In this document: piece by piece, positions 32,274 to 40,605 of the stretch | How the letters are laid out: each line of letters begins with the position of its first letter | Numbering within the stretch: the first letter of the stretch is position 1 | Assembly: GCA_964510535.1 (NCBI GenBank) | Contig: CAZECG010000019.1 | Location: 1 to 47,891 of the forward strand | Direction of reading: 5' to 3' | Length of the DNA: 47,891 nucleotides | DNA from: JAJPXC01 sp964510535 | GTDB taxonomy: Bacteria > Bacteroidota > Bacteroidia > Bacteroidales > Muribaculaceae | Position numbers and translations under genes: made by a program | Notes under the pieces: model-generated | Seen by the model: the letters and a program-made list of their open reading frames with translations, nothing else | The model's database searches: none | Told to the model about the DNA's origin: nothing

Positions 32274-33458
32274 ATGGCTAAAGAGAAATTCGAAAGAACC
32301 AAACCGCATGTTAACATCGGTACCATCGGTCACGTTGACCACGGTAAAACTACCTTGACCGCGGCTATCACCACAGTGCTCGCTAAGAGAGGTCTCTCTG
32401 AACTCAAATCGTTCGACCAGATTGACAACGCTCCCGAGGAAAAAGAACGTGGTATCACCATCAACACATCTCACGTTGAGTATGAGACCGCTAACCGTCA
32501 CTACGCTCACGTTGACTGCCCTGGACACGCTGACTACGTTAAGAACATGGTTACTGGTGCCGCTCAGATGGACGGTGCGATTATCGTTGTTGCCGCTACC
32601 GACGGTCCCATGCCCCAGACTCGTGAACACATCCTCTTGGCTCGCCAGGTGAACGTTCCCCGTATCGTTGTGTTCTTGAACAAATGCGACATGGTCGACG
32701 ACGAAGAAATGCTCGAACTCGTCGAGATGGAAATGCGCGAACTTCTCTCAGCTTACGAATATGACGGAGACGCTACTCCTATCATCCGTGGCTCTGCCCT
32801 CGGCGCGCTCAACGGTGAGCCCGAATGGGAAGCTAAGGTTGATGAGCTTATGGAAGCAGTTGACAACTGGATTCCCCTGCCTCCCCGTGACGTTGATAAA
32901 CCCTTCTTGATGCCTGTTGAGGACGTGTTCTCAATCACTGGCCGCGGTACTGTTGCAACTGGCCGTATCGAAACCGGTGTTGTTAAGGTGGGCGACGAGG
33001 TTCAAATCATGGGTCTTGGTGCCGACATGAAGTCAACCGTGACCGGTGTTGAAATGTTCCGCAAACTCCTCGATCAGGGTGAAGCAGGTGACAACGTTGG
33101 TCTCCTCCTCCGCGGTATCGACAAGAAAGATATCAAGCGTGGTATGGTAATCTGCCATCCCGGTGTTGTTAAACCCCACAGCAAATTCAAAGCTCAGGTT
33201 TATATCCTCAAGAAAGAGGAAGGTGGCCGTCACACTCCGTTCCACAACCACTACCGTCCTCAGTTCTACATCCGCACTCTCGATGTGACCGGTGAGATTA
33301 CTCTCCCCGAAGGTGTAGAAATGGTTATGCCCGGTGACCACGTTTCAATCAATGTTGAGTTGATTAACCCCGTGGCTTGCGATCAGGGTCTCCGCTTCGC
33401 AATCCGTGAAGGTGGCCGCACCGTAGGTTCTGGTCAGATTACTGAAATCCTCGACTAA
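32274..33458 (+). CDS. tuf: Elongation factor Tu
   Basis: A 394-residue translation GTPase delivering aminoacyl-tRNA to the ribosome. G1 is GHVDHGKT, followed by RGITINTSHVEYE (switch I), DCPGHADYVKNM, NKCDMVDDEE and the C-terminal beta-barrel domains. Extreme codon bias, mostly C-ending or T-ending preferred codons. It is preceded by four tRNAs with no clear promoter in the 107-base gap, so it is probably co-transcribed with them, as for E. coli tufB. Confidence 0.99.
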   Translation: MAKEKFERTKPHVNIGTIGHVDHGKTTLTAAITTVLAKRGLSELKSFDQIDNAPEEKERGITINTSHVEYETANRHYAHVDCPGHADYVKNMVTGAAQMDGAIIVVAATDGPMPQTREHILLARQVNVPRIVVFLNKCDMVDDEEMLELVEMEMRELLSAYEYDGDATPIIRGSALGALNGEPEWEAKVDELMEAVDNWIPLPPRDVDKPFLMPVEDVFSITGRGTVATGRIETGVVKVGDEVQIMGLGADMKSTVTGVEMFRKLLDQGEAGDNVGLLLRGIDKKDIKRGMVICHPGVVKPHSKFKAQVYILKKEEGGRHTPFHNHYRPQFYIRTLDVTGEITLPEGVEMVMPGDHVSINVELINPVACDQGLRFAIREGGRTVGSGQITEILD

Positions 33459-33490
33459 TAAACCGCGGGCGTAGCTCGATAAAATATCTT

Positions 33491-33526
33491 AACCGGCCTT
33501 TTTCGGCCAAACCGTAAAGGCCGGTT
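33491..33526 (+). other. Hairpin between tuf and tRNA-Trp
   Basis: AACCGGCCTTT (33491-33501) and AAAGGCCGGTT (33516-33526) form a perfect 11-bp stem. It is followed by AATTAAT, not a T-run, so it is more likely a leaky terminator or processing structure than a full stop. tRNA-Trp starts eight bases later. Confidence 0.65.
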
Positions 33527-33533
33527 AATTAAT

Positions 33534-33606
33534 ACGGGAATAGCTCAGTCGGTAGAGCACTGGTCTCCAAAACCAGGTGTCGGGAGTTCGAGCCTCTCTT
33601 CCCGTG
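33534..33606 (+). tRNA. tRNA-Trp (anticodon CCA)
   Basis: A 73-base cloverleaf with acceptor ACGGGAA/TTCCCGT, anticodon loop CTCCAAA and discriminator G. Located between tuf and secE, as in many bacteria. Confidence 0.97.
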
Positions 33607-33621
33607 CAACGATAAAGAGTA

Positions 33622-33822
33622 ATGAAAAAATTGAAACTACTAACGAATATTGAGGAGTCTTATACCGAGTTGCGATATAAGACTTCTTGGCCTACCAAGA
33701 AGCAAGTTGTCAAGAGCGCGCTTATCGTGATGGTAGCTTCCGTGATTATCGCTTTGATAATCTTCCTCATGGACGTGATTGTTGACAACTTCATGCACTT
33801 AATCTACAGCTTAGGCAAGTAA
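33622..33822 (+). CDS. secE: Preprotein translocase subunit SecE
   Basis: A 66-residue SecE with a single membrane helix (about 30-54: VKSALIVMVASVIIALIIFL), preceded by the conserved amphipathic ELRYKTSWPTKKQ segment. It is the essential clamp of the SecYEG channel. It starts 15 bases after tRNA-Trp and 22 bases before nusG, in the usual order. Confidence 0.97.
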   Translation: MKKLKLLTNIEESYTELRYKTSWPTKKQVVKSALIVMVASVIIALIIFLMDVIVDNFMHLIYSLGK

Positions 33823-33844
33823 CCTTAAAAGTGGCGTAACAACT

Positions 33845-34396
33845 ATGGCTGAATTGAAGAAAGCGTGGTATGTGCTGCGCGCCATTTCAGGAAAAGAGGC
33901 AAAAGTCAAAGAGGTGTTGGATGCCGCTATCCGTAACACCGACCTTGGCAAGTCTGTTTTTCAGGTTCTGATACCCACCGAAAAGGTTCTTACTGTGCGC
34001 AACGGCAAAAAAGTGGTCAAAGAGAAAAATCTCTATTCCGGCTACGTTTTTGTCGAGGCGATTCTTCATGGAGAGGTTATGCATGAGCTGCGTAACACAA
34101 CTAATGTGATTGACTTCCTCGGAGCGAAAGGGAAGGGCATTCAGCCTGAGCCATTGCGCGAGAGCGAAGTGATGCGTATGCTCGGCAAGGCCGACGAGAT
34201 GATTGATTTGACCGAGGACGGTGTCAACGACTACATTGTCGGCGAGACTGTCAAGGTTAACTATGGTCCGTTCAACGGATTCAGTGGTGTCATCGAGGAG
34301 GTTAACCCCGAAAAGAAGAAACTGAAGGTTATGGTTAAAATTTTTGGCAGAAAGACTCCGCTGGAGTTGGAAAATTCGCAAGTAGAGCGTGAATGA
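33845..34396 (+). CDS. nusG: Transcription termination/antitermination protein NusG
   Basis: A 183-residue NusG. The NGN domain (about 5-115) starts KKAWYVLRAISGKE. The KOW domain (about 130-180) contains VKVNYGPFNGFSGVIEEVN. It binds RNA polymerase beta' and couples to Rho and ribosomal S10. Followed by a 94-base gap before rplK. Confidence 0.97.
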   Translation: MAELKKAWYVLRAISGKEAKVKEVLDAAIRNTDLGKSVFQVLIPTEKVLTVRNGKKVVKEKNLYSGYVFVEAILHGEVMHELRNTTNVIDFLGAKGKGIQPEPLRESEVMRMLGKADEMIDLTEDGVNDYIVGETVKVNYGPFNGFSGVIEEVNPEKKKLKVMVKIFGRKTPLELENSQVERE

Positions 34397-34490
34397 TTGC
34401 CTGTTGCCTCTGAAACCGGTTACGAGGTGGTGAGGGGTAGCTGATGAACATTTATGCGTCAAATATCAATGTTTTAAAAGTATTTACAAA
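34397..34490 (+). promoter_or_regulatory. Leader before rplK; possible L1 control region
   Basis: A 94-base gap between nusG and rplK. It contains the G-rich stretch GAGGTGGTGAGGGG followed by CTGATGA, loosely like ribosomal protein L1 target sites in other bacteria, and no -7 box. The assignment is tentative, from position and a loose motif only. Confidence 0.3.
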
Positions 34491-34934
34491 ATGGCTAAAG
34501 AAATTGCTGGACAGATCAAATTGCAGATTAAAGGTGGAGCGGCAAACCCTTCACCTCCAGTAGGTCCCGCGCTGGGTTCTAAGGGCATCAATATCATGGA
34601 GTTTTGCAAGCAATTCAATGCCCGCACCCAGGATAAAGCAGGCAAAGTGCTTCCGGTCGTAATTACCTATTACACCGACAAGAGCTTTGACTTTGTCGTT
34701 AAGACTCCCCCTGTGGCAATCCAGCTCAAGGAAGCGGCTCATCTTAAGAGCGGTTCGGCTCAGCCCAACCGTAACAAGGTAGCCGAGATTACTTGGGATC
34801 AGGTGAAGGTTATTGCTGAGGACAAAATGCCCGACTTGAACTGCTTTACCGTGGAATCGGCAATGAAGATGGTTGCAGGAACAGCCAGAAGCATGGGTAT
34901 CACCGTAAAAGGGGCGTTCCCTGAAAATAACTAA
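34491..34934 (+). CDS. rplK: 50S ribosomal protein uL11
   Basis: 147 residues, MAKEIAGQIKLQIKGGAANP followed by the Pro-rich SPPVGPALG motif. It forms the base of the L7/L12 stalk with 23S rRNA. First gene of rplKAJL, 15 bases before rplA. Confidence 0.98.
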   Translation: MAKEIAGQIKLQIKGGAANPSPPVGPALGSKGINIMEFCKQFNARTQDKAGKVLPVVITYYTDKSFDFVVKTPPVAIQLKEAAHLKSGSAQPNRNKVAEITWDQVKVIAEDKMPDLNCFTVESAMKMVAGTARSMGITVKGAFPENN

Positions 34935-34949
34935 TAAACTTCAATTGAC

Positions 34950-35645
34950 ATGAGTAAACTTACAAAAAATCAAAAGTTAGCTTTAGAGAAGATTGAAGCT
35001 GGGAAGAGCTACACTCTTACGGAGGCCGCTGAGAAAGTCAAAGAGGTTACTTTTACCAAATTTGACGCGTCGCTTGACATCGACGTGCGTCTCGGCGTTG
35101 ATCCCCGCAAGGCTAACCAGATGGTGCGCGGCGTGGTGACACTGCCCCACGGCACCGGCAAACAAGTACGCGTGCTTGTATTGTGCAACCCCGACGCCGA
35201 GGCAGCTGCAAAAGCCGCCGGAGCTGACTATGTAGGTCTTGACGAGTATATTGATAAGATTAAACAAGGTTGGACCGACGTTGACGTTATCATCACACAA
35301 CCCGCTATTATGGGTAAAATCGGTGCGCTCGGTCGAGTGCTCGGTCCCCGCGGGTTGATGCCTAACCCCAAAAGCGGTACGGTGACAAATGATGTCGCTA
35401 AAGCTGTTGAGGAGGTTAAGAAAGGTAAGATTGACTTTAAAGTTGACAAGAACGGTATCGTTCACACCTCAATAGGCAAAGTCTCTTTCACCGCTGAGCA
35501 GATGGCCGACAACGCCCGTGAGTTCATCAACACTTTGATTAAGCTGAAACCGGCTGCGGCAAAGGGTACCTATATTAAGAGTATTTATCTTTCGAGCACT
35601 ATGAGCCCCGGTATCAAAGTGGACTCTAAGTCAATCGGCGAATAA
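34950..35645 (+). CDS. rplA: 50S ribosomal protein uL1
   Basis: 231 residues, with FDASLDIDVRLGVDPRKANQ and the L1 signature GRVLGPRGLMPNPKSGTVT. It builds the L1 stalk and in many bacteria represses its own mRNA. 17 bases before rplJ. Confidence 0.98.
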   Translation: MSKLTKNQKLALEKIEAGKSYTLTEAAEKVKEVTFTKFDASLDIDVRLGVDPRKANQMVRGVVTLPHGTGKQVRVLVLCNPDAEAAAKAAGADYVGLDEYIDKIKQGWTDVDVIITQPAIMGKIGALGRVLGPRGLMPNPKSGTVTNDVAKAVEEVKKGKIDFKVDKNGIVHTSIGKVSFTAEQMADNAREFINTLIKLKPAAAKGTYIKSIYLSSTMSPGIKVDSKSIGE

Positions 35646-35662
35646 TTTAAAATTTGTAGACA

Positions 35663-36187
35663 ATGAAAAAGGAAGATAAAGCTATTATAATAGACCAGAT
35701 TGCTGATACTCTCAAGGAGTACAGTTGCTTCTACCTTGTTGAAACCGCCGGTTTGAACGCAGAGAAAACCTCAGCTCTTCGCGCCGCTTGCTTTAAAGCC
35801 GACATCAAGCTGATGGTTGTCAAGAACACCCTTCTCCACAAAGCCCTTGAAAAAATCGAGGGGAACTATGATGAGCTTTACCCCTCACTCAAAGGGGCTA
35901 CCTCAATCATGTTCTCTAATGTCGGCAACGCTCCCGCAAAGCTGATTAAGAGCTTCGTTCAGAAGGATGACACTCTCCCTCGTTTCAAGGCTGCTTATGT
36001 TGAAGAAACTATATATGTTGGCGAAGACCAACTCGGCACACTTGCCAACATCAAGAGCAAGAACGAGCTTATCGCCGATGTTGTGGCATTGCTGCAATCG
36101 CCCGCGAAGAACGTTATCTCGGCTCTCCAGTCAGGTGGCAGCAAGCTCCATGGTATTCTTGAAACCTTATCAAAAAAAGAAGACTAA
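35663..36187 (+). CDS. rplJ: 50S ribosomal protein uL10
   Basis: 174 residues. The N-terminal rRNA-binding part starts MKKEDKAIIIDQIADTLKEY, and the C-terminal helix (about 130-172) carries the L7/L12 dimers. The 17-base gap upstream is too short for an L10 leader of the E. coli kind. Confidence 0.97.
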   Translation: MKKEDKAIIIDQIADTLKEYSCFYLVETAGLNAEKTSALRAACFKADIKLMVVKNTLLHKALEKIEGNYDELYPSLKGATSIMFSNVGNAPAKLIKSFVQKDDTLPRFKAAYVEETIYVGEDQLGTLANIKSKNELIADVVALLQSPAKNVISALQSGGSKLHGILETLSKKED

Positions 36188-36227
36188 AATAATCCAGTAA
36201 AAAATAATCAAATAAAATCATACAAAA

Positions 36228-36602
36228 ATGGCAGATTTAAAAGCTTTTGCAGAACAATTAGTTAACCTCTCAGTAAAAGAAGTAAACGAACTTGCTCAGA
36301 TTCTCAAAGAGGAATACGGCATCGAACCTGCAGCAGCCGCAGTAGCAGTAGCAGCTCCCGCCGCAGGTGGCGCAGCCGCAGCTGAAGAAAAAACTTCGTT
36401 TGACGTTGTGCTCAAGAGCGCAGGCGCAAGCAAGCTCGCAGTTGTTAAGCTCGTGAAAGAGCTCACCGGTCTTGGCTTGAAAGAGGCTAAGGAAATGGTC
36501 GACGGCGCACCCAGCACCATCAAGGAAGGCCTTGCCAAAGCTGACGCTGAGGGCCTCAAAAAGCAACTCGAAGAAGCTGGCGCAGAAGTTGAACTCAAAT
36601 AA
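36228..36602 (+). CDS. rplL: 50S ribosomal protein bL12 (L7/L12)
   Basis: 124 residues. Dimerising N-terminus, Ala-rich hinge (about 36-52: AAAVAVAAPAAGG) and C-terminal factor-binding domain with SKLAVVKLVKELTGLGLKEA. Starts 40 bases after rplJ. Confidence 0.98.
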   Translation: MADLKAFAEQLVNLSVKEVNELAQILKEEYGIEPAAAAVAVAAPAAGGAAAAEEKTSFDVVLKSAGASKLAVVKLVKELTGLGLKEAKEMVDGAPSTIKEGLAKADAEGLKKQLEEAGAEVELK

Positions 36603-36630
36603 TATCACCTGAACGCCAGGTAGTTAGGTT

Positions 36631-36656
36631 AAGAATCCTCTATATTGAGGATTCTT
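36631..36656 (+). other. Hairpin in the rplL-rpoB gap (attenuator-like)
   Basis: AAGAATCCTC (36631-36640) and GAGGATTCTT (36647-36656) form a perfect 10-bp stem with loop TATATT. No T-run follows. It occupies the position of the E. coli rplL-rpoB attenuator and processing site. A smaller stem, ACCTG/CAGGT (36607-36621), precedes it. Confidence 0.65.
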
Positions 36657-36708
36657 GACCTTATTGTGTTTAAAATTCAATTCGAGTTCCTCTAACGTTA
36701 ATTTTTAG

Positions 36709-39700
36709 ATGTCAGTTTCATTAGATAAACCCCGCATAAACTTTGCATCGGTAAAGAATCCGCTTCCTTACCCTGATTTTCTCGAGGTGCAGCTGAAGTC
36801 GTTCCGTGACTTTCTTCAGCTCGACACCGCGCCGGAAAAAAGAAATAACGAAGGGCTCTATAAGGTTTTTGCAGAGAATTTCCCAATTGCCGACACGCGC
36901 AACAACTTCGTGTTGGAATTTCTCGATTATTACATCGATCCACCGCGCTACACTATCGATGAGTGCCTTGAGCGCGGCTTGACCTATAGTGTGCCCCTCA
37001 AAGCCAAATTAAAGCTATACTGCACCGACCCTGACCACGAAGATTTCGCCACTGTGATTCAGGACGTTTATCTCGGCCCCATCCCTTACATGACCGAGAA
37101 AGGGACTTTCGTCATAAACGGTGCGGAGCGCGTGGTGGTGTCGCAGCTCCACCGCTCACCGGGCGTGTTCTTCGGTCAAAGCACTCACGCCAATGGAACT
37201 AAACTCTACTCAGCCCGCATCATACCGTTCCGCGGCTCGTGGATAGAGTTCGCTACTGACATCAACAACGTGATGTATGCCTATATCGACCGCAAGAAGA
37301 AATTGCCCGTTACGACTCTGTTGCGCGCCATCGGTCTTGAGAGCGATAAGGATATCATCGAGATTTTCGGCCTTGCCGAGGAACTCAAGGTCAATAAGAC
37401 CAATCTTAAGAAAGCCGTTGGCCGTAAGCTCGCCGCTCGTGTGTTGCGCACTTGGGTGGAGGACTTCGTCGATGAAGATACCGGTGAAGTCGTCTCAATC
37501 GAGCGCAACGATGTCGTTATCGACCGCGAGACCGTCCTTGAGGAGGAGCACATCCAGGAAATCATTGATTCCGGTGTCACTCACATTCTCCTTCACAAGG
37601 AAGACGCCAACACCAGCGACTATTCGATTATCTTCAATACACTCCAGAAGGATACCTCTAACTCCGAGAAAGAGGCTATCCAATACATATACAGGCAGCT
37701 CCGTAACGCCGAGCCGCCGGATGACGCAAGCGCGAGAGAGGTCATAACAAACCTTTTCTTCTCAGAGAAACGCTATGACCTTGGAGAGGTAGGACGATAC
37801 CGTATCAACAAAAAGCTCGGTCTTGGCACCTCGATGGATGTAAAAGTACTTACGAAAGAAGACATCATCGCCATTATAAAATACCTGATTGAGCTGATAA
37901 ACTCTAAGACCGATGTCGACGACATCGACCACTTGAGCAACCGTCGTGTCCGCACTGTCGGTGAGCAGCTTTACAATCAGTTCGGCGTAGGTTTGGCGCG
38001 TATGTCGCGCACAATCCGCGAGCGAATGAACGTCCGTGACAACGAGGTGTTCACCCCCATCGATTTGATTAACGCAAAGACCATTTCATCGGTCATCAAC
38101 ACATTCTTCGGCACCAACGCACTGTCGCAGTTCATGGACCAGACCAACCCTCTGGCCGAGATGACCCACAAACGCCGTATGTCGGCCCTCGGCCCCGGCG
38201 GTCTGTCGCGCGAGCGCGCCGGTTTTGAGGTGCGCGACGTGCACTACACCCACTATGGCCGTCTTTGCCCGATTGAAACCCCTGAAGGCCCCAACATCGG
38301 TCTTATATCTTCGCTCTGCGTTTACGCTAAGATTAACGACTTAGGCTTTATCGAGACCCCCTACCGCAAGGTAGAAAACTCTAAAGTCAACCTCAACAAC
38401 GACGAGGTCATCTACCTCACCGCCGAAATCGAGGAGGGTAAAGTGATTGCTCAGGGCAACGCTCCTCTTAACGACGACGGCTCATTCATCCGCGACCGTG
38501 TCAAGGCTCGTCTTGACGCCGATTTCCCCATCGTGCCGCCGGCCGAGGTGGAACTCATGGATGTGTCGCCCACACAGATTGCGTCAATCGCGGCTTCGCT
38601 CATCCCGTTCCTTGAGCATGATGACGCCAACCGCGCGTTGATGGGCTCAAACATGATGCGCCAGGCAGTGCCCTTGTTGCGCTCAGAGTCGCCTATTGTC
38701 GGTACAGGCCTCGAAGGCCAGCTCATCCGCGACAGCCGCACTCAAATCACTGCCGAAGGCCCCGGTGTCATCGAGTATGTCGATGCTACGGTAATCCGCA
38801 TTCGTTATGACCGCACCGAGGATGAAGAGTTTGTGGCGTTTGAGGATGCTGTCAAGGAATACCACATACCCAAATTCCGCAAGACAAACCAAAGCACCAC
38901 CATCGACCTGCGCCCCATATGCGAGAAAGGCCAGCGCGTGGAAGGTGGCGAAATCCTCACTGAAGGTTACTCGACCGAGAACGGTGAGCTTGCCCTCGGA
39001 CGCAACCTTAAGGTAGCGTTCATGCCCTGGAAAGGTTACAACTATGAGGACGCCATCGTGCTCAACGAGCGCGTGGTGCGCGAGGATATACTCACTTCTG
39101 TCCATGTCGACGAGTACGCTCTTGAAGTGCGCGAAACCAAGCGAGGCATGGAGGAACTGACATCCGACATCCCCAACGTCAGCGAGGATGCGACAAAGGA
39201 TCTCGACGACCGCGGTATTATCCGTATCGGTGCCCACGTCATTCCCGGTGACATCATGATTGGTAAGATTACACCAAAGGGTGAGAGCGATCCCACACCC
39301 GAGGAGAAACTTCTCCGCGCTATCTTCGGCGACAAGGCCGGCGATGTCAAGGATGCATCGCTCAAGGCATCTCCCTCGTTGAAGGGTGTCGTAATCGGCA
39401 CTAATCTTTTCTCTCGCGCCGCAAAGAAGAAAAAATCGAAGAGCGCCAACGCTCAGTTGCCCAAGCTCGATGAAGAATATGAAGCTAAACTTAGCGAACT
39501 CAAGGATGTGCTCGTCAGCAAACTGATGAAACTCACCGCCGGCATGACTTCGCAGGGCGTGAAAGATTTCCTCGGAAGCGACATCATCCCCAAAGGTGCT
39601 AAGTTCTCAGCGTCGATGCTCCGCGAGATTGACTATGACACTGTAAACCTCAGCAAATGGACGACCGACGCTCACACCAACGACATGGTGCGCGCCACTA

Positions 39701-40521
39701 TCGTCAACTATCTGCGCAAGTCAAAGGAAATTGACGCTGAACTGCGTCGTAAGAAATTCGACATCTCCATCGGTGACGAACTTCCGTCAGGCATCATGCA
39801 GATGGCCAAGGTCTACATCGCTAAGAAACGTAAAATCAGCGTGGGCGACAAGATGGCAGGCCGCCACGGTAACAAAGGTATCGTGTCGCGCATCGTCCGT
39901 CAGGAGGATATGCCGTTCCTGGCCGACGGTACTCCCGTCGACATCGTCCTCAACCCGCTGGGTGTGCCTTCGCGTATGAACCTCGGACAGATTTTCGAGA
40001 CTGTGCTCGGATGGGCAGGACGCGAACTCGGTGAGAAATTCGCCACCCCGATTTTCGACGGTGCGACACTCGACGACCTTAACAAATGGACCGACGCTGC
40101 CGGTCTGCCGCGCTATGGCAAGACATTCCTCTATGACGGCGGCACCGGCGAACGCTTTGACCAGCCCGCAACTGTCGGCGTGATTTATATGCTTAAACTT
40201 GGCCACATGGTTGAGGATAAGATGCACGCTCGTTCAATCGGCCCGTACTCGCTCATCACTCAGCAACCGCTCGGTGGTAAGGCGCAGTTCGGAGGTCAGC
40301 GTTTCGGAGAGATGGAGGTTTGGGCGCTCGAAGCATTCGGCGCAGCCCACATCCTTCAAGAGATTCTTACCATTAAGAGTGACGACGTCACCGGCCGCAG
40401 CAAAGCCTACGAAGCTATCGTCAAGGGCGAACCCATGCCGCCGGCAGGTATTCCTGAGTCGCTCAACGTGTTGCTCCACGAGCTTCGCGGCCTTGGATTG
40501 AGCATCAATCTCGAACAATAA
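36709..40521 (+). CDS. rpoB: RNA polymerase subunit beta
   Basis: 1270 residues. The rifampicin region starts near residue 466 with FGTNALSQFMDQTNPLAEMT then HKRRMSALGPGG; the Asp, His and Ser at the usual resistance positions are wild type. PIETPEGPNIGLI and the C-terminal MEVWALEAFGAAHILQE are present. Full length, strongly biased codons. Followed by rpoC after 84 bases. Confidence 0.99.
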   Translation: MSVSLDKPRINFASVKNPLPYPDFLEVQLKSFRDFLQLDTAPEKRNNEGLYKVFAENFPIADTRNNFVLEFLDYYIDPPRYTIDECLERGLTYSVPLKAKLKLYCTDPDHEDFATVIQDVYLGPIPYMTEKGTFVINGAERVVVSQLHRSPGVFFGQSTHANGTKLYSARIIPFRGSWIEFATDINNVMYAYIDRKKKLPVTTLLRAIGLESDKDIIEIFGLAEELKVNKTNLKKAVGRKLAARVLRTWVEDFVDEDTGEVVSIERNDVVIDRETVLEEEHIQEIIDSGVTHILLHKEDANTSDYSIIFNTLQKDTSNSEKEAIQYIYRQLRNAEPPDDASAREVITNLFFSEKRYDLGEVGRYRINKKLGLGTSMDVKVLTKEDIIAIIKYLIELINSKTDVDDIDHLSNRRVRTVGEQLYNQFGVGLARMSRTIRERMNVRDNEVFTPIDLINAKTISSVINTFFGTNALSQFMDQTNPLAEMTHKRRMSALGPGGLSRERAGFEVRDVHYTHYGRLCPIETPEGPNIGLISSLCVYAKINDLGFIETPYRKVENSKVNLNNDEVIYLTAEIEEGKVIAQGNAPLNDDGSFIRDRVKARLDADFPIVPPAEVELMDVSPTQIASIAASLIPFLEHDDANRALMGSNMMRQAVPLLRSESPIVGTGLEGQLIRDSRTQITAEGPGVIEYVDATVIRIRYDRTEDEEFVAFEDAVKEYHIPKFRKTNQSTTIDLRPICEKGQRVEGGEILTEGYSTENGELALGRNLKVAFMPWKGYNYEDAIVLNERVVREDILTSVHVDEYALEVRETKRGMEELTSDIPNVSEDATKDLDDRGIIRIGAHVIPGDIMIGKITPKGESDPTPEEKLLRAIFGDKAGDVKDASLKASPSLKGVVIGTNLFSRAAKKKKSKSANAQLPKLDEEYEAKLSELKDVLVSKLMKLTAGMTSQGVKDFLGSDIIPKGAKFSASMLREIDYDTVNLSKWTTDAHTNDMVRATIVNYLRKSKEIDAELRRKKFDISIGDELPSGIMQMAKVYIAKKRKISVGDKMAGRHGNKGIVSRIVRQEDMPFLADGTPVDIVLNPLGVPSRMNLGQIFETVLGWAGRELGEKFATPIFDGATLDDLNKWTDAAGLPRYGKTFLYDGGTGERFDQPATVGVIYMLKLGHMVEDKMHARSIGPYSLITQQPLGGKAQFGGQRFGEMEVWALEAFGAAHILQEILTIKSDDVTGRSKAYEAIVKGEPMPPAGIPESLNVLLHELRGLGLSINLEQ

Positions 40522-40549
40522 AAAAGTCAAAACCACAACTCCGACTATG

Positions 40550-40571
40550 GCGACCGGCCTTGTCCGGTCGC
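40550..40571 (+). other. Hairpin in the rpoB-rpoC gap
   Basis: GCGACCGG (40550-40557) and CCGGTCGC (40564-40571), perfect 8-bp stem with loop CCTTGT. No T-run. Possible mRNA-stability or processing element. Confidence 0.55.
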
Positions 40572-40605
40572 TTGAATCGGGTCAAAATATCGCTAAAAAC
40601 AAAAT

